DNA from: Pleurodeles waltl
Lineage: Eukaryota; Chordata; Amphibia; Caudata; Salamandridae
NCBI RefSeq assembly: GCF_031143425.1
Contig: NC_090447.1
Location: 844,693,760-844,757,759 of the forward strand
Reading direction: 5' to 3'
Length of the DNA stretch: 64,000 nt
Positions 48,460 through 60,182 of the stretch are shown piece by piece. The translations under genes were made by a program, and so were the position numbers. Positions within the stretch are counted from its first letter, which is position 1; every line of letters starts with the position of its first letter. The notes under the pieces were generated by a model. The model searched no databases, was not told the DNA's origin, and worked only from the letters and a program-made list of their open reading frames with translations.

Positions 48460-49026
48460 CTATCTGCTCCCTTTATTTGAAGGCAATCCCCATGTTACCG
48501 TATGGGAGAGCCAGGTCTTACAGTAGTGACACTATCAGGACATGTAAAATACACCATCACATGCCCTACCTTTTTAAATACACTGCACCTGCCCATGGGG
48601 CTGCCTTGGGCATACATTAGGGGTGACGTACAGGTAATAAAAGGGAAGATTTTGGCCAGAAAAGTGGGTGCCCTTGCCAGGTCGACATGGCAGTTTAAAA
48701 CTGCCACACACAGACACTGCAATGGAAGGTCTGAGACATGTTTGCAGAGCTACTCAAGTGGGTGGCACAATCAGTGGTGCAGGGCCACTAGTTGCATTTG
48801 ATTTACAGGTTCTAGGCACACCTGGTGCATTATATTAGGGACTTATTAGTAAATCAAAAAGACCAATCATGGAGAAACCAATTACCAATACATAATATGC
48901 ACTTAAGCACTAGCTAGCAGTGGTAAAGTGACCAGAGTCCTAAAACCAGCAAACACAGGCTGAAAACATTAGGAGGAAGAGGGCAAAAGGTTTGGGGATA
49001 ACCCTGCAAAAAGGGCTGGTCCAACA

Positions 49027-50545
49027 GAAAGCAAATGTTGATGAGAAAAAGTATTTGGGGTACCAAATTCTGCCAGTTTCAAGGCAAAGAAGCCTAAGTG
49101 CCGGTATAATACCAAAAGAAGTATTGTTTCTAAACAAAACTACCCAGCATACTTTTTCTCTAGGATTCAGACTGATAAAGGATTTAAGGAACCTTTCTGT
49201 TCCAAAAGTCAATCTGACTATTTTCAATTATTGGCAACTCCACTCGAACATGTCAAAAACAGATATGAGTGATATGCTACGAAATGAAACCCTTAACTCC
49301 ACACAGTTTCCTTTTGAAAGTTTGGCCTTATGGCACTATAGATCTAAAAAGACATGCAACATTTCCTTTCCAAAACTAAGGGACCCAAATGTAACCTTCC
49401 TGACCCACTCTACAATAGACAAACACCTGCAGTGTAGCGGTTACCACATTTAGGGCCAGATGTATCAAAGGATTTTACCCATTCTGTGCCTATGGGAAAA
49501 AGCTTTTGTACCTATGGCCCTTAGTGTAGGAAGGTTATGCCAGATATAGCAAGAACACTCTATCCTTTCTGCTGTTACAGAACATTTTTCTCTATTAATG
49601 AAAATATGGATTTTTCTGACTTTCTACTGGGTCCCCATCCTCAGACAAGTAAGAGATACCTGGCTACAGGAATAGATACATTAAATAAATATTCTGAAAA
49701 AGAAGCTGCAGAAAGAATTAGGCAAATGGACCTAGACAACATGCAAACAGTTGTTAAAGTTATCAACAATGGAGTGCACACACTTTCTAAAAGAGTATAC
49801 TATCTAAATCATATTTTGGCCTCAGCCCTAAACCTCAATAACAGACCTTAGTCTGTTACAACTTGGGCAAGCTCAATTAAGGGCCATCATACAGCTAAAT
49901 TGGGAATTACAAACACTTTGATCATGTTTTGTATCTTGGCAGCTTTTAAACAAAACAGCCTAATTCAAATCCTATAATTTGACACTTGCACAGAAAACAA
50001 TAGCTAAGAAACAGTCCACCTATGTATTACCAAGTATAGAACAAATTGAGGATGCATCATTTACAGTCGGCAACATGCCACCTATCACTTGGGTAATACA
50101 AGGTATTATTTCACTACAGATAACCACTTTTAATTCTCATGACTGTCAAATATATGCCTTTTGGATTGTATGAAACCATGCACAATTCACTAGTGTTCCA
50201 TTTATAGAAATTCCCTTTCACCTGCATCTGTTTAAATGAAAATGAAGATGACCCTGTGTATATTAGTACAGCAAATCCAAGAAATCCTCTTCGACATTCC
50301 CTTCTGTGTGACACCATATCTTTCAGTGGAATGTGTAGCGCTTCAATGCCTAGGTTAGCATGTACCTTATCTGTTCCCCCCTTGCATTCATTCCCCTACA
50401 TTATGAACTGTTGAATAATGACTCTTCTTTGCTTTTAACAAGCAGTACTTACTGTGGGTTGCAACCTGGCCAGCCATACCTGATAATGGTTTAGGAAACA
50501 ATACAGTGTTGTGGAAATACCTTGCTCCCTATTGGCAAAGGTAAA
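49027..50545 (+). pseudogene. env: Env C-terminal half (plus-strand spuma-like ERV)
   Basis: Env homology resumes directly after the solo LTR. A frame to 49453 reads VLFLNKTTQHTFSLGF, LSVPKVNLTIFNYWQLHSN and several N-x-S/T sequons. After a 68-bp MITE the next frame (49537-49851) reads EKEAAERIRQMDLDNMQTVV and VINNGVHTLSKRVYYLNHIL, matching the post-cleavage helical region of the minus-strand env. The next segment (49979-50173) has AKKQSTYVLPSIEQIEDASF. A furin-type site is not intact here (the position reads TSKRY). Homology fades at about 50545. Confidence 0.8.
49453..49520. mobile_element. 68-bp MITE with TTA target duplication inside env
   Basis: The sequence GGGCCAGATG...CTATGGCCC is flanked on both sides by TTA (49450-49452 and 49521-49523). 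Terminal inversion is limited to about GGGCCA/TGGCCC. It interrupts the env frame just after CSGYHI. The 3-bp TWA-type duplication points to Harbinger-driven insertion of a deleted MITE. Confidence 0.75.
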
Positions 50546-50625
50546 CATAGACCAAAAGTCTAAGTTTAGATCTAAAGTCTCACTTTACTAGTAGTAAAGT
50601 TAGACTTTTGGTCTAAGTTAACTGG
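50546..50625. repeat. Palindrome related to the 4519-4777 MITE
   Basis: TAGACCAAAAGTCTAAG and CTTACTAGTAGTAAAG units, followed by TTAGACTTTTGGTCTAAG, form an imperfect hairpin with the same core motif as the MITE at 4519-4777. The outer GGCCC ends are missing, so it is either a remnant or a deletion derivative. Env homology stops here. Confidence 0.65.
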
Positions 50626-53600
50626 AAGTCTATGAGAACATTAAAAGCCTATGTGGAATAAATATAGTTGTGAAATATGATAAAGTGTGTGACTTAGAGG
50701 TGGGCAGTGATGGAATTTCTGACACAACTCACCAGAAGTCAGCCAACTCCTCCAGTTTGAGGGAAAGGGAAGGTGACCTTCCTTATGACAGAGTTTCCAC
50801 CGGCTTTACCATTAGTAAAGTCATGTCAGTGTTAAAGATGCCACTGACAATAGTGGTGACATGTCTGCAAGTTTAGGCTGACCCACCAGTTACCATTTAC
50901 CAAAGCATCTACTCTTAGAGATAATACCATTCAAATAGTGGCAATTTTCAACAGCATTCCCATGCACTTTTTTTCATGCTGTGCTGATATTTCAGTTGTT
51001 GTGAAGGTATTGTACCTCTAGTGTGGGAGTATATTGTCACTACCCAAATAGGCTAATAACAATTTACCATCCAACACAGACATGGGTGTATTGTTGCCAC
51101 AAAGCATGTCCTCTGAGATGTCTCCTGCCATCATAAGTGATCCACACTAGATGAAAAACACTCACCATGCGTGCCAACATCCTGTAAAGTGACAAACCTT
51201 CCTTTTTCGATGTGGTCTGTTTGTCAAACTGGTGGATTAAAGTTCCATCACATAATCAGACTCCATGTGCCATTACAGGAGTACCAGAAGTATCGGGACC
51301 ATCAGTAAGGCCAAACAGTTAGTGAAGATGGTTGCCCTAATGCACAATAACTCTATTTTACACTTAGAAGGATGAGCACCACATGAGGAGGTGATCCTGA
51401 ACTTGATTGAAAAGGGTTTGTTGATTGACTTGGTTCTATTCTACTCATTTTCTGGTAAGCCTCTCCCACCCCAGAGAAGTGCCTATTATTATGTAGATCA
51501 AAAACAGCAGCATGGTGCTCACTTGCAGATGTCCATCTTCTAAAATTGAATGACCGCTAAATTAGGAACTCTGAACTGCTGAAGAGAGCCTATCTAAAAG
51601 ACACCTAGAGACAGAGGATTCTGTGTCTGTCGGGAAAGCCGGCAACCTGATGTGGAGGCTACTTACTGACTTTGGAAGAATCTAGAAGCTGAAATTTTCT
51701 AGAGTAAATGAAGCTAGCAGTTCCATTTATGTAATCCTGGTTGACCCTGAAAAAAACCTGTGATAAAACACTGTAAGGAAAACTGCAGTTACCTTTGGTC
51801 AAACTATTGCAGATGTTCAATTGTGGACCTAATGTAGTCTCTGTCTTCTAACCAGAAAGCAACATCTCGTCCAATAGGAAAAGTCCCTTTGAAATCTACA
51901 ATAATATCTCCTGAACCTCTTAATCTATTTTATTGTTTTTGTAGATTTTTGCTTGTTGAATTTACTCCCATGTATTATACTAGATTGGGAACATTATATT
52001 ATTTCTTTAACAGGACTGTTGTTACAGATTTCTCTCGGGAGTCATACTTTGCACCCGAAGTTTAATCAAATGTACTCTAAGATAAACTTTGCCAGTTGGA
52101 TTCTCTGCACAACACACTTTCTATGCAAATTCATTTTGCCAAACTGCAATTTTGTATGGCATTGCCACATAATCTCAGTCTGCCTGAGTGCGATCGTGCC
52201 AACTCATTAATTTTGGTGTTTATTCGGTATACTTTTTTAAATGGTTGGCCATCTGACACTATTAATATCTTTAAGCAGATTACTTCTTTTGAACTTTTCC
52301 TACTTCAATTGCACTTGTCTGCTAAGGAGTAAGCACTTAAAATATAAACTCCACACCTGGGTGTGCAGTGTGTACTTCACAGGATTCCAAAATAAGCAAA
52401 GCAAAGTCCATCAGGCAAACCTGCCAGTCTGTTTATAACAAGTGTTGAACTCTTAGGCATCTACATAAGAATTGCATTTAACACATATTTAGCAATTCTC
52501 AATCGTGTAATTTGTTCTGCTTCATGCAATCCTTTTGTTCGTGGTTGTGCCCCAGCAAACATGCTTTCGTTGTTGCTTTTGCTATTACAAGTACTAATGC
52601 TTTGTTTTCGCTATTTAGCCCTTTTAGTTGTCAAATCTTATTAAAAATGCCTTAATTCTCCTTTTCTGAAACTGCTAATCGAATAAACAAGTGTCACTTG
52701 TTTTAGAAATATGTTTCAATTTATATTTAATCCTCTTTAACTTATGTAATTAGAAATGAGAGCTAAATTGATATAAAACTTAAACTGCAGTCTAGTTCTG
52801 CTTATCTTGTGCAAAATGTAATGCCAATGGAATGATTAGGGCTCCATTCATCAGCAATTTATTCTCTCGTTACTGTGCGTGCGCATTTGTTTTATGAACT
52901 TTTTTTTACAGAAGGGGCTTGCAAAGCTCTACTGATTATAACTGCAAAACCATTTTATAGTATAATTGCTTTAATCCGTTTCACACAGTAGTTTTTGAAA
53001 GTCCATGACTTGTATATACCACATCACAGTAGTAACGTAAGTTCAATCAAATGTGATGTCATGCAAATGCATACATTTCAAACATATTGTGAAATTGTAC
53101 TCCTGCATTTTCTCTTTCTACTTTGTCATTTTGCATCAAAATCTAACATCACGCTTCTGGTGATTTCGCATCTATTTATGATTTTTGCTCCTAAACGTGT
53201 TTTTGCACCTAGTGTCTCCACACTGCTGTTGGTGTTCCACCGCTAGTAATTTTCCATCTAAGCATGAGTTGCACCTAAAAGTGCCTCCTCACTTCTGCTT
53301 TTGTTGTACCAAGATGATTTTGCGCCTAAATATGAATTTGCACTTCCATGATTTTTGCACCTTAATGTGACTTTGTCCATACGTTTTCACACTTTTGTTG
53401 ATATTGCATATAATGAGAACTACTCACAATTTTAAACTTACATATCAGTAAATCTACACATGCATATTTACTCTTAAACGTTTGAGTACGTTTACTACAA
53501 TTGGCTATTCAATATTTCTAAGTGTAGACTTACATGTCCCCACCACAAAAACCATACAGTGATGCCTAATTTGTGACCCTAAACTATATTTTATGATTCT

Positions 53601-55342
53601 TCATACTTGGTGGAGATTTCTGCCACTAGGGCAGAGATCTCTGCTTGTTGAGTGGAAATATCCTGCACAGGGGTAGAGATCTTCCTGTGGTAGAATAAAG
53701 GGAAAGGTTTAAAAGATTATTAAGCTTGAACTCAGTTATTAAAAATACATATATGTTACATATTAATGCAAAATAATTAAATGCATGTATTCTAAACCCA
53801 GAACACAATAAAAAAATGTTATAGTATTTTTAAGATAAGATATTATAGTTGCAGGTGCAATTTGAGATTTACACTCGTAGTTCTGTGAATAACATTTTGC
53901 AGTACTTTAGCAGTACTGTTGCAGTAGTACTAAATGTACTACTAAATGCAGTTTGTGAATAAGCCAAGGAGTTATTTTGTATCTGCATGTGAGTTTACAG
54001 TTAACATTTTTGTACCTAAATGTGACATCATTCCTGCAAGAGTTTTCACACTCCTGTTGATTTTACACGTAAGGTGACTTTGCACCTAAATATGATTTTG
54101 TACCCAATGTGCTGTCTTCCTAAATGTGATTTGTGCTTCTCAAAGGGTTTCCAGAGTCCTAGTGAAGTTGCACCAAAGGAGACTCTGCTGATAAATATGA
54201 TTTTGAAGAAGGTGATCTTTGCATCCAAATATGATTTTACATATAAATTGTGTCTGTGTCCCTGAGACTTTTCCACACTCTTGCACCAAGGTGATTTGAA
54301 CCTTAATATGCTGTCAACTGAAGGTGAGAACCTATCATTGACACATGCTTAATATTCAATTTCTTTCTGTGCTGAATTATACCCCATGGCTGTGCACTGT
54401 AGTTTTGCCATACTGAATGTGCTTCTCTAAGTCAACAGGCTATACATTTTAATGTAATTTTACTATGGCCACCAAGTCAAGAACAAAGAAAGCTCAAATC
54501 GTACTCCAGGACGTAACAAAGCCTCAGACGTGCAGTTCACCTGCACTGCCCAAAACAGCCTTAAACATCAAAAACATCAGGATTGATGGCAAAATAGGGA
54601 ACCTTGATTATTGTCAAATACCACATTCTCAGACTGGGCTTCATCAAAACTGCCTTATTTTCTTTTTTTATGAAAGGCATTCCCCCCATGGCTGAAATTC
54701 TAGGCGTTTTCTACTTAGTCTCAGAGAAGACAAAAGTACCTTATTTGAAGAAACTTACTTTCACGAATTACCATTATAGATTTGTGTGCTACACCTCACC
54801 TTGTATGAAAAAACAAGGGTAATGCTGCTATTCTTCAGTCTCAAGCTTTATAGCTTAACCACGTTGATAGTCTGTATGTCTTAAAGGCTTCTGTCATTGT
54901 AATGGACAGTGACTCGAGAAATTTAAAGGGCGGTGAAGGCAAATATAGCTTACCCTGACCTATTTCTGTGTATAGTGAGAGACATGGGCTAAACGTTATT
55001 TGTAAGGATTCTTATGTGTACATTCAAACAGGAAGAAAGCTCGTCTCACATATCACCTTCACACCAGATAAGGATGTTCCGAAGAATCATGTCTTCTGGG
55101 AGATGGTTGTTCTTTTATAAACAATGCTGCCCGTAACTTGATGTTATGCAAAGTATTGAGCTCTGTCGTTAGACGTTTGCCAGAACATTCCACCTATGAA
55201 AGTCATTTTTACCAACACTCCTTGCATGCTTGTAGAAGGTGCTGTGTATTGATAAGGAGCTATCTTGTTCCATCATTTATGCAGTAGTTGGTATCAGACA
55301 CCTGCTGTACTATATGAGTAAAACATTTTGGGAAATTGTAGG
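50626..55342. other. No gene recognised
   Basis: No family-like coding sequence. Short frames at 54465-54822 and a run of loosely protein-like text between 54900 and 55120 (IQTGRKLVSHITFTPDKDV) did not match any family I know; the latter might be a decayed coding fragment. Confidence 0.5.
53100..54310 (+). repeat. Degenerate periodic repeat based on TTTGCACCTAAATATGATT
   Basis: Variants of TTTGCACCTAAATATGATTT recur many times (for example near 53195, 53260, 53320, 53360, 54015, 54075, 54190 and 54225), mixed with TTTTCACACTCCTGTTGATTT phrases. Spacing is irregular and copies are diverged, suggesting an old tandem array eroded by indels. There is a gap between about 53420 and 53990 with few copies. 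Confidence 0.6.
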
Positions 55343-56997
55343 TGTTAGACCTATCAGCCTTAGAGTGGTTTTCCCTCCAACTTTTTTTTGCCTTCCTCCT
55401 TCATTTTTCTGACCTCGGTTTTGCTGGTATTAGGACTCTGTGCAGTTTACCACTGCTAGGAAGTGCTAAAGTGCTTGTGCCCTGTTCTCTAAAATAAGGT
55501 AATATTGGCTTATCCACAGTTGGAATATTTAATTTACTTATAAGTCCTCAGTAAAGTGCACTATAGACGCCTAGGGCCTGTAAATTGAATGCTAGTAGTG
55601 GGCCTGCAGCACTGATTGTGCCACCAACTTAGGTAGAGCTTTAATCATTTCTCTGGCCTGTCATCGCACAGTCTCTGCGTAAGTTTTAAACTGCCATTAC
55701 GACATAGCAAAATAGTCTTTTTACCAGGCCCAAATCTTCCTCTTTAATGCATATGTCACCCACAAGTGAGGCCCTGGACAGCAGAATGCAATGTATTTAA
55801 AAAGCAGGACATGCACTTTTATGTTTTGCATGTTCTGGTAGTGAAAAAATCTCAAGTTCGTTTTTCACTACTGCAGGCCCAGCTCCTCAATAGGATAACA
55901 TTGGAGTTGCCCTATTGCATTTTATAAGCGTAATTTCAAAATGGGAGAAGATCATTCTTCAAGTTTGGTGTCTCTGGAATCACAATTTAAAATCCAAACT
56001 TATAGTGAATTTGGATTTTAAATTGCAATTCAGAAAATTCAACTTTTAGAAAGTTGGCATTTTCATGCCTTAGCCATTTGGTGCCTGCATAATGTCTCTG
56101 GTTACATGATGGAGTGTAGTTAGCAGCTGGACTTTGTTTATTCCCTCTAGACAGCCACACAGAATGGGAGTTTATGTGTGACATGAAGGACCATCCTAGG
56201 CGGGATGAGATAGAGGAGCTGGACCCAGCCTCAATTACACCTGAATGGGCTGTGTCCTATCTCCACACAATGGGCTGCATGCCCCCCATAGTTAATCTGG
56301 AGCCGGGGCAGGGAGGCAGGACATCTTTGTACTTCAAATGCATTTCTTTGAAGTCTCATTCAATTCAAAAACACAGCTGGGTGTGAAAACTGGACCTCCG
56401 GTACCACCACTTCAGCATACTTATGGCCCTTTGGTAACTCTACCAGAAGGAGGACCTCTGTGCTGCTGAAGCACTGTCAGCTAGAATGCTCTCTGCTGGA
56501 CTCCTTCTTTGTTGTGCTGACCTGCTGCCTGCTGCCCTCTGCCTGGGTGAGAAGGACCAGACGTGCATCACTTGAACCCAGAGTGACTCAAAGGGCTAGT
56601 TGGCTGGCCTCCTGGTCTGAAGTCTCATACACATAAAAGACTTCCAACCACCCTGCAGCTAGACTCTGCCCCCTATGAGTCTACCCTGTCAGGTGGTGCC
56701 ACTCCAGTCCTTGTGGAAGTAGGACTAAGCTGCTTGCCAGTGGAACTGATGAATGATTTCTGCTGAACAATGCATCCCCGAGCAGAACCGACGCATCTAC
56801 CCGGCTGAGCGGTGCATCCTTGAGCAGAACTGATGCATCACTACTGCTGCGTGGATTGCACCCTTTGCAAAAGACGTGCATCGCCGCAGTACCCTGCGTC
56901 TTGCATCGAATGCATCGCCTTCGGAACCACCACTGTGCAAGGCTCTCATGGCACAGTGCCTCACTTCTTTTGTTGACTGCAGCCTCAGTGATGATGC
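55343..56997 (+). mobile_element. Left part of another long Gypsy-type LTR
   Basis: It starts TGTTAGACCTATCAGCC and follows the same order of landmarks as the other LTRs: TTGCTGGTATTAGGACTCTG, CAGTTTACCACTGCTAG, TCCTCAGTAAAGTGCACTA, CAACTTTTAGAAAGTTGGCATTTTC. The region 56560-56920 contains about eight GCATC hexamer-like repeats. It has no matching right end before the ERV LTR at 56998, so the ERV probably inserted into it; the rest would lie beyond the window. Confidence 0.72.
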
Positions 56998-57973
56998 TGT
57001 TGTCGCGTAGGCTCTCATTATCCTAATGAGACTATTGGATTTTTGGGCAGCAAGATCGTTCACGGGGTGGGGGACTAAATCTGACCCACGGTGAAGGACC
57101 CTTGTTGCCCCAAATCTGGTTTTTGCTCCGGCTAACTAGCAGTGCCTCATCTCTCCCAAAGGGAAGAGACAATTGGGCAGGCGAGCACATGACATCTTAG
57201 TGCTTCCCAAGGAAGTCATGGTCACTCAGGTCACAACCAGTTCTCTCGTACACAGTGCGGTCTCATATATAAATGACAAAGGCAGTTTGAGTTTTAAAGA
57301 TTGGTTTAATAAAACAACTGCATTTTAGATAACAAAGCGAGAGCCGCAATAACCAGAACTATACAACACAGTATGATTGAAATAGTAACGAGGAGAGTGA
57401 AACATAAGAATAAGGCTATCATATTGCAACTAAATTATGTTCTCTCTAAGTTATATTTTGAGCACAGCATGTGAAGCTCTAAGCCTGCCTTTCAGGTTCC
57501 CCCGGGAGGACATCAACCCTCATACCTGAGCAAAAGCCTGAGATCTGGATCAGCATCTGCAACAGGGCAGTCAGCATCTAGTTGTGGGTTCCTGGTCGGA
57601 ATCTCCCTCTTACGTGTACCAGGACTAGAAAGTGTTTTTATAACTAACACGCCGGTGTTCTAAGAAACGTCCCTACGTAAGGATGTGTACTTTCTACGAG
57701 CCATAAAGACTAAACTTCCACCACGTCTATCGGCAATGTACCAGAAAGGATCCTTGACTGAAGCACAGAGCGAGCAAGAATGTATTGTTTGAGAACACAG
57801 TGCTGAAGTAAGCTAAACAGTGTGATAGAGTGAAATAAAAACAAGACAGTGAAACTGGCTATTGTAAAATAACAGTGCGAGGTTAAATAAAATGCATCTA
57901 TGGCAAAGTGCACAGAGGCCTAATACGTTAAGCAAGCACACAGAAAGCTACATAAAAAAATGGCTACACTACA
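56998..57973 (-). repeat. 3' LTR of the minus-strand spuma-like ERV
   Basis: The 5' border (TGTAGTGTAGCC, minus strand from 57973) directly follows a polypurine tract and is firm. The other border is tentative: minus-strand text ending CGCGACAACA at 56998 gives TGT...ACA ends and 976 bp. A TATA-like TTTATATA lies at about 57266-57273 (minus). No canonical AATAAA was found downstream of it on the minus strand; an ATTAAA sits upstream near 57305. The second LTR is outside the window, so the border cannot be confirmed by comparison. Confidence 0.65.
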
Positions 57974-57984
57974 CCCTCCCCTTG
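57974..57984 (-). promoter_or_regulatory. Polypurine tract priming plus-strand DNA synthesis
   Basis: On the minus strand AAGGGGAGGG immediately precedes the LTR start TGTAGTG. This is the usual layout of a retroviral polypurine tract, where RNase H leaves a primer. Confidence 0.8.
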
Positions 57985-58595
57985 TCGGCAGAAAGTGGTT
58001 TAAGCCGAAGCTAAAAATGCCCTAAGCTAAAAAATTATTAAAACCCTACCAAATTTCAACAAGTTAAGAGGACACCAAAGCATATTAATCCTCAATTTAA
58101 AAAATAAGCATTCAGCAAAATGCCGAATTCATATGACAATGTCAATTTAAAACAAATTCAATTCAAACAGTGGTCATGGAAAGCAGGAGATTCTCCACTT
58201 CGGCAGATGACAAAACCGGAAAATCCACGCCAAAGACTATTAGGGAGCAGGCGTGTTCCAAAGCCCCAGTGTCAACCAAGGCGGCATCCTGTGCAGAGCC
58301 TATCAACAGTTAATATCAATTTCCTCCAGGAAGGGCATATCGTAATCAGCTTCTCGAAGCAAACGCAGCCACAGCGCGCATGTCTGGTAATGAGCCCTCA
58401 TCGGGAACATCAACAGATCAGCATCAACCACTGGGGGGGTGCTGCTGTGAGAGACAGACGTCTAGTGCATGTTCAAAAGAGCACCAATGGCACCGAAACA
58501 CGGGCTGCACACAATCCAAAACCGGTCTGAATGACAGAGACCAGTTACACTCCAAATGTTCCAGGAGTGTTGCTCCAAAGTGCTGCATCATGCGT
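57985..58595 (-). other. Env-to-LTR interval without a supported accessory gene
   Basis: Exogenous foamy viruses carry accessory genes between env and the 3' LTR. This interval is about 610 bp. The only minus-strand frame near it is 77 codons (58424-58657), overlapping the env end, with no recognisable domain. I do not call a gene. Confidence 0.6.
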
Positions 58596-60182
58596 TCACG
58601 ACACAGCTGCGCTGATGGGAGCGCCCACATTCGTCCTTGTTGCGGTGGGACAGCCATTGTGGAAAAACAACAGCAACAGCAAAATGCCGGCCAATAAAGC
58701 CAAAGTTATCGGAAATCCACCAAAAATGCATCCGAAAATTGAATGAATAGCCGAAAGTATTAAGCCAAATATGGAAGAGAAGGTGTGAACGAAACCAACA
58801 CCAACGGCTTTGAAAAAATGTGCTAATCCAGTCGTGCTGGACGCATTAAATATACGTCCCACGAGCTCACCAAAGTGGCTCGGAAAGTTGGTATTTAACA
58901 GGGACTGTATTTCTGCTGATGACCTTGCCACCTGAAGTGCGTAGGTCTGTCGTGCAGATGTAAGGGCCACATGCTTCTGAAACAATAAAGCCTTTAGTCT
59001 ACTTAACTTGTCGAAATTCACCTTGGAAGTAGCAATGTGAGGCCAGATATCTGCTACCTCCCTTAATTTAGTGGGGGGAAACAACACACTCCCGCAGCAA
59101 GTAACGACCTTAGTGACCAAAACAACGTAAACTATTCTGGCCCGCATGCCACAACAGTCTTCCCTATTGAGGAGGACGTAGCTGCCATTTGAAAGCACCT
59201 GGAATGGGCGTTTAATCAAGGGGACCGGATCTCCCTTCAGATAGCAAGTCAAGTTTGCAACCGAGGCATTACACGCCCCATGCAAGGACAGCTGCTTACA
59301 AATCATCGAATGGCTGACTGAAGTCTCGCATTCACTACCGCTAAGAAAGACCTCTTTCATGTCATTGAGGCATTTGTACAAGAAGGGAAGCTCCCACACC
59401 TCATGGAAATAACTATCTCCCAACTTCTCATATCTGCCTACCGGAACATGTTTCAAACAAAAAGTGAATTGTAACGTAGAAATAGGCAGATTAATAACCC
59501 TGTGTATCAACCACTCTGCAGAGGGGATCTCGGCCACGGTAAAAGGCAATCTTTCTAACTTTTCAATGTTGAGCATGACATAGGTCGCCTCCTTCTTAGC
59601 CATTAGTTGTTGTTGTCGCGTTAAATTAAAGGAAAAAAAAAATTCCCTGGCACTGAAGTGCTGCCACGGAACGCGACCAACCTTCAGCGTCAGAAGCGTC
59701 CAACCCAACTGCATAATGGACCTGGTCTGACTTTGTCCATGATATAAAGAAGACATATCAGATCGTATAATGTCTATAGCAGAAGAAACAATGTTGTTAA
59801 TTGTATATATCCGGTCGGACAATGTGTGAATTCCATTATCCACAACAGCTAATGCCTTTTTCAAATTTTCCTGATCTATCTGCCTTAACCGGGCTGCAGC
59901 CTCTTGTTGGGAAAGTTTCCATATTTCATTGCATACCTCATACAAGAAACGTTTCCTACGTGGCGTCTTCGGGCCTGACAAAAAATCTTGTAAATCAGTG
60001 TTATTAGACAGGAGTGTGAGATGTGTCTTAACTGCACCTAGCGAGGATGACTTCAACCATTGCTGGCACAATTTTCCCACACTATATGTAGTAATTATTT
60101 CAGCATGTTCTGGTGATATATAGCGAGGGTCTGACCTACTCGTCCGGAAACCCCCGAGGAGGTGACAAAACATTGATGACAC
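58596..60182 (-). pseudogene. env: Env, C-terminal frame: SU end and transmembrane subunit (528 codons)
   Basis: A 528-codon open frame holds the second half of a retroviral envelope protein. A furin-type RRKR lies at residues 75-78, followed by FLYEV, which would start the transmembrane subunit. A helical stretch follows (QEAAARLRQIDQENLKKALA, residues 93-112; DNGIHTLSDRIYTINNIV nearby) in the position of the heptad region. Residues 487-508 (FPITLALLAGILLLLLFF) form the membrane anchor, with an 18-residue tail lacking a dilysine signal. The first 30 or so residues overlap the upstream frame by 88 bp; a single frameshift there, shown by homology to the plus-strand copy, separates the two frames. 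I treat the gene as broken. Confidence 0.82.

Larger units (their letters stand above)
41756..49026 (-). mobile_element. Minus-strand long solo LTR in env, itself split by a Gypsy element
   Basis: On the minus strand the LTR starts TGTTGGACCAGCCC at 49026 and ends CAATTTCTAACA at 41756. The outer pieces 48460-49026 and 41756-43349 together make about 2.16 kb. They carry the same landmarks as the LTR at 4784-15537. GAGAG (41751-41755) and GAAAG (49027-49031) flank it, a plausible 5-bp target duplication with one change. Env homology stops and resumes exactly at these borders. Between the two pieces lies the plus-strand element 43350-48459, so that insertion is younger. Confidence 0.8.

Noticed and set aside
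54465..54822. Short plus-strand frames considered as possible host exons or a decayed gene
   Set aside because: No motif, splice context or second exon supports them.
58424..58657. 77-codon minus-strand frame overlapping the env end, position of a foamy accessory gene
   Set aside because: Too short and without recognisable domains; most of it is shared with env in another frame.
58120..58697. Plus-strand frames of 105-136 codons opposite the env end
   Set aside because: They are antisense to env and to the env-LTR interval, with no family resemblance.
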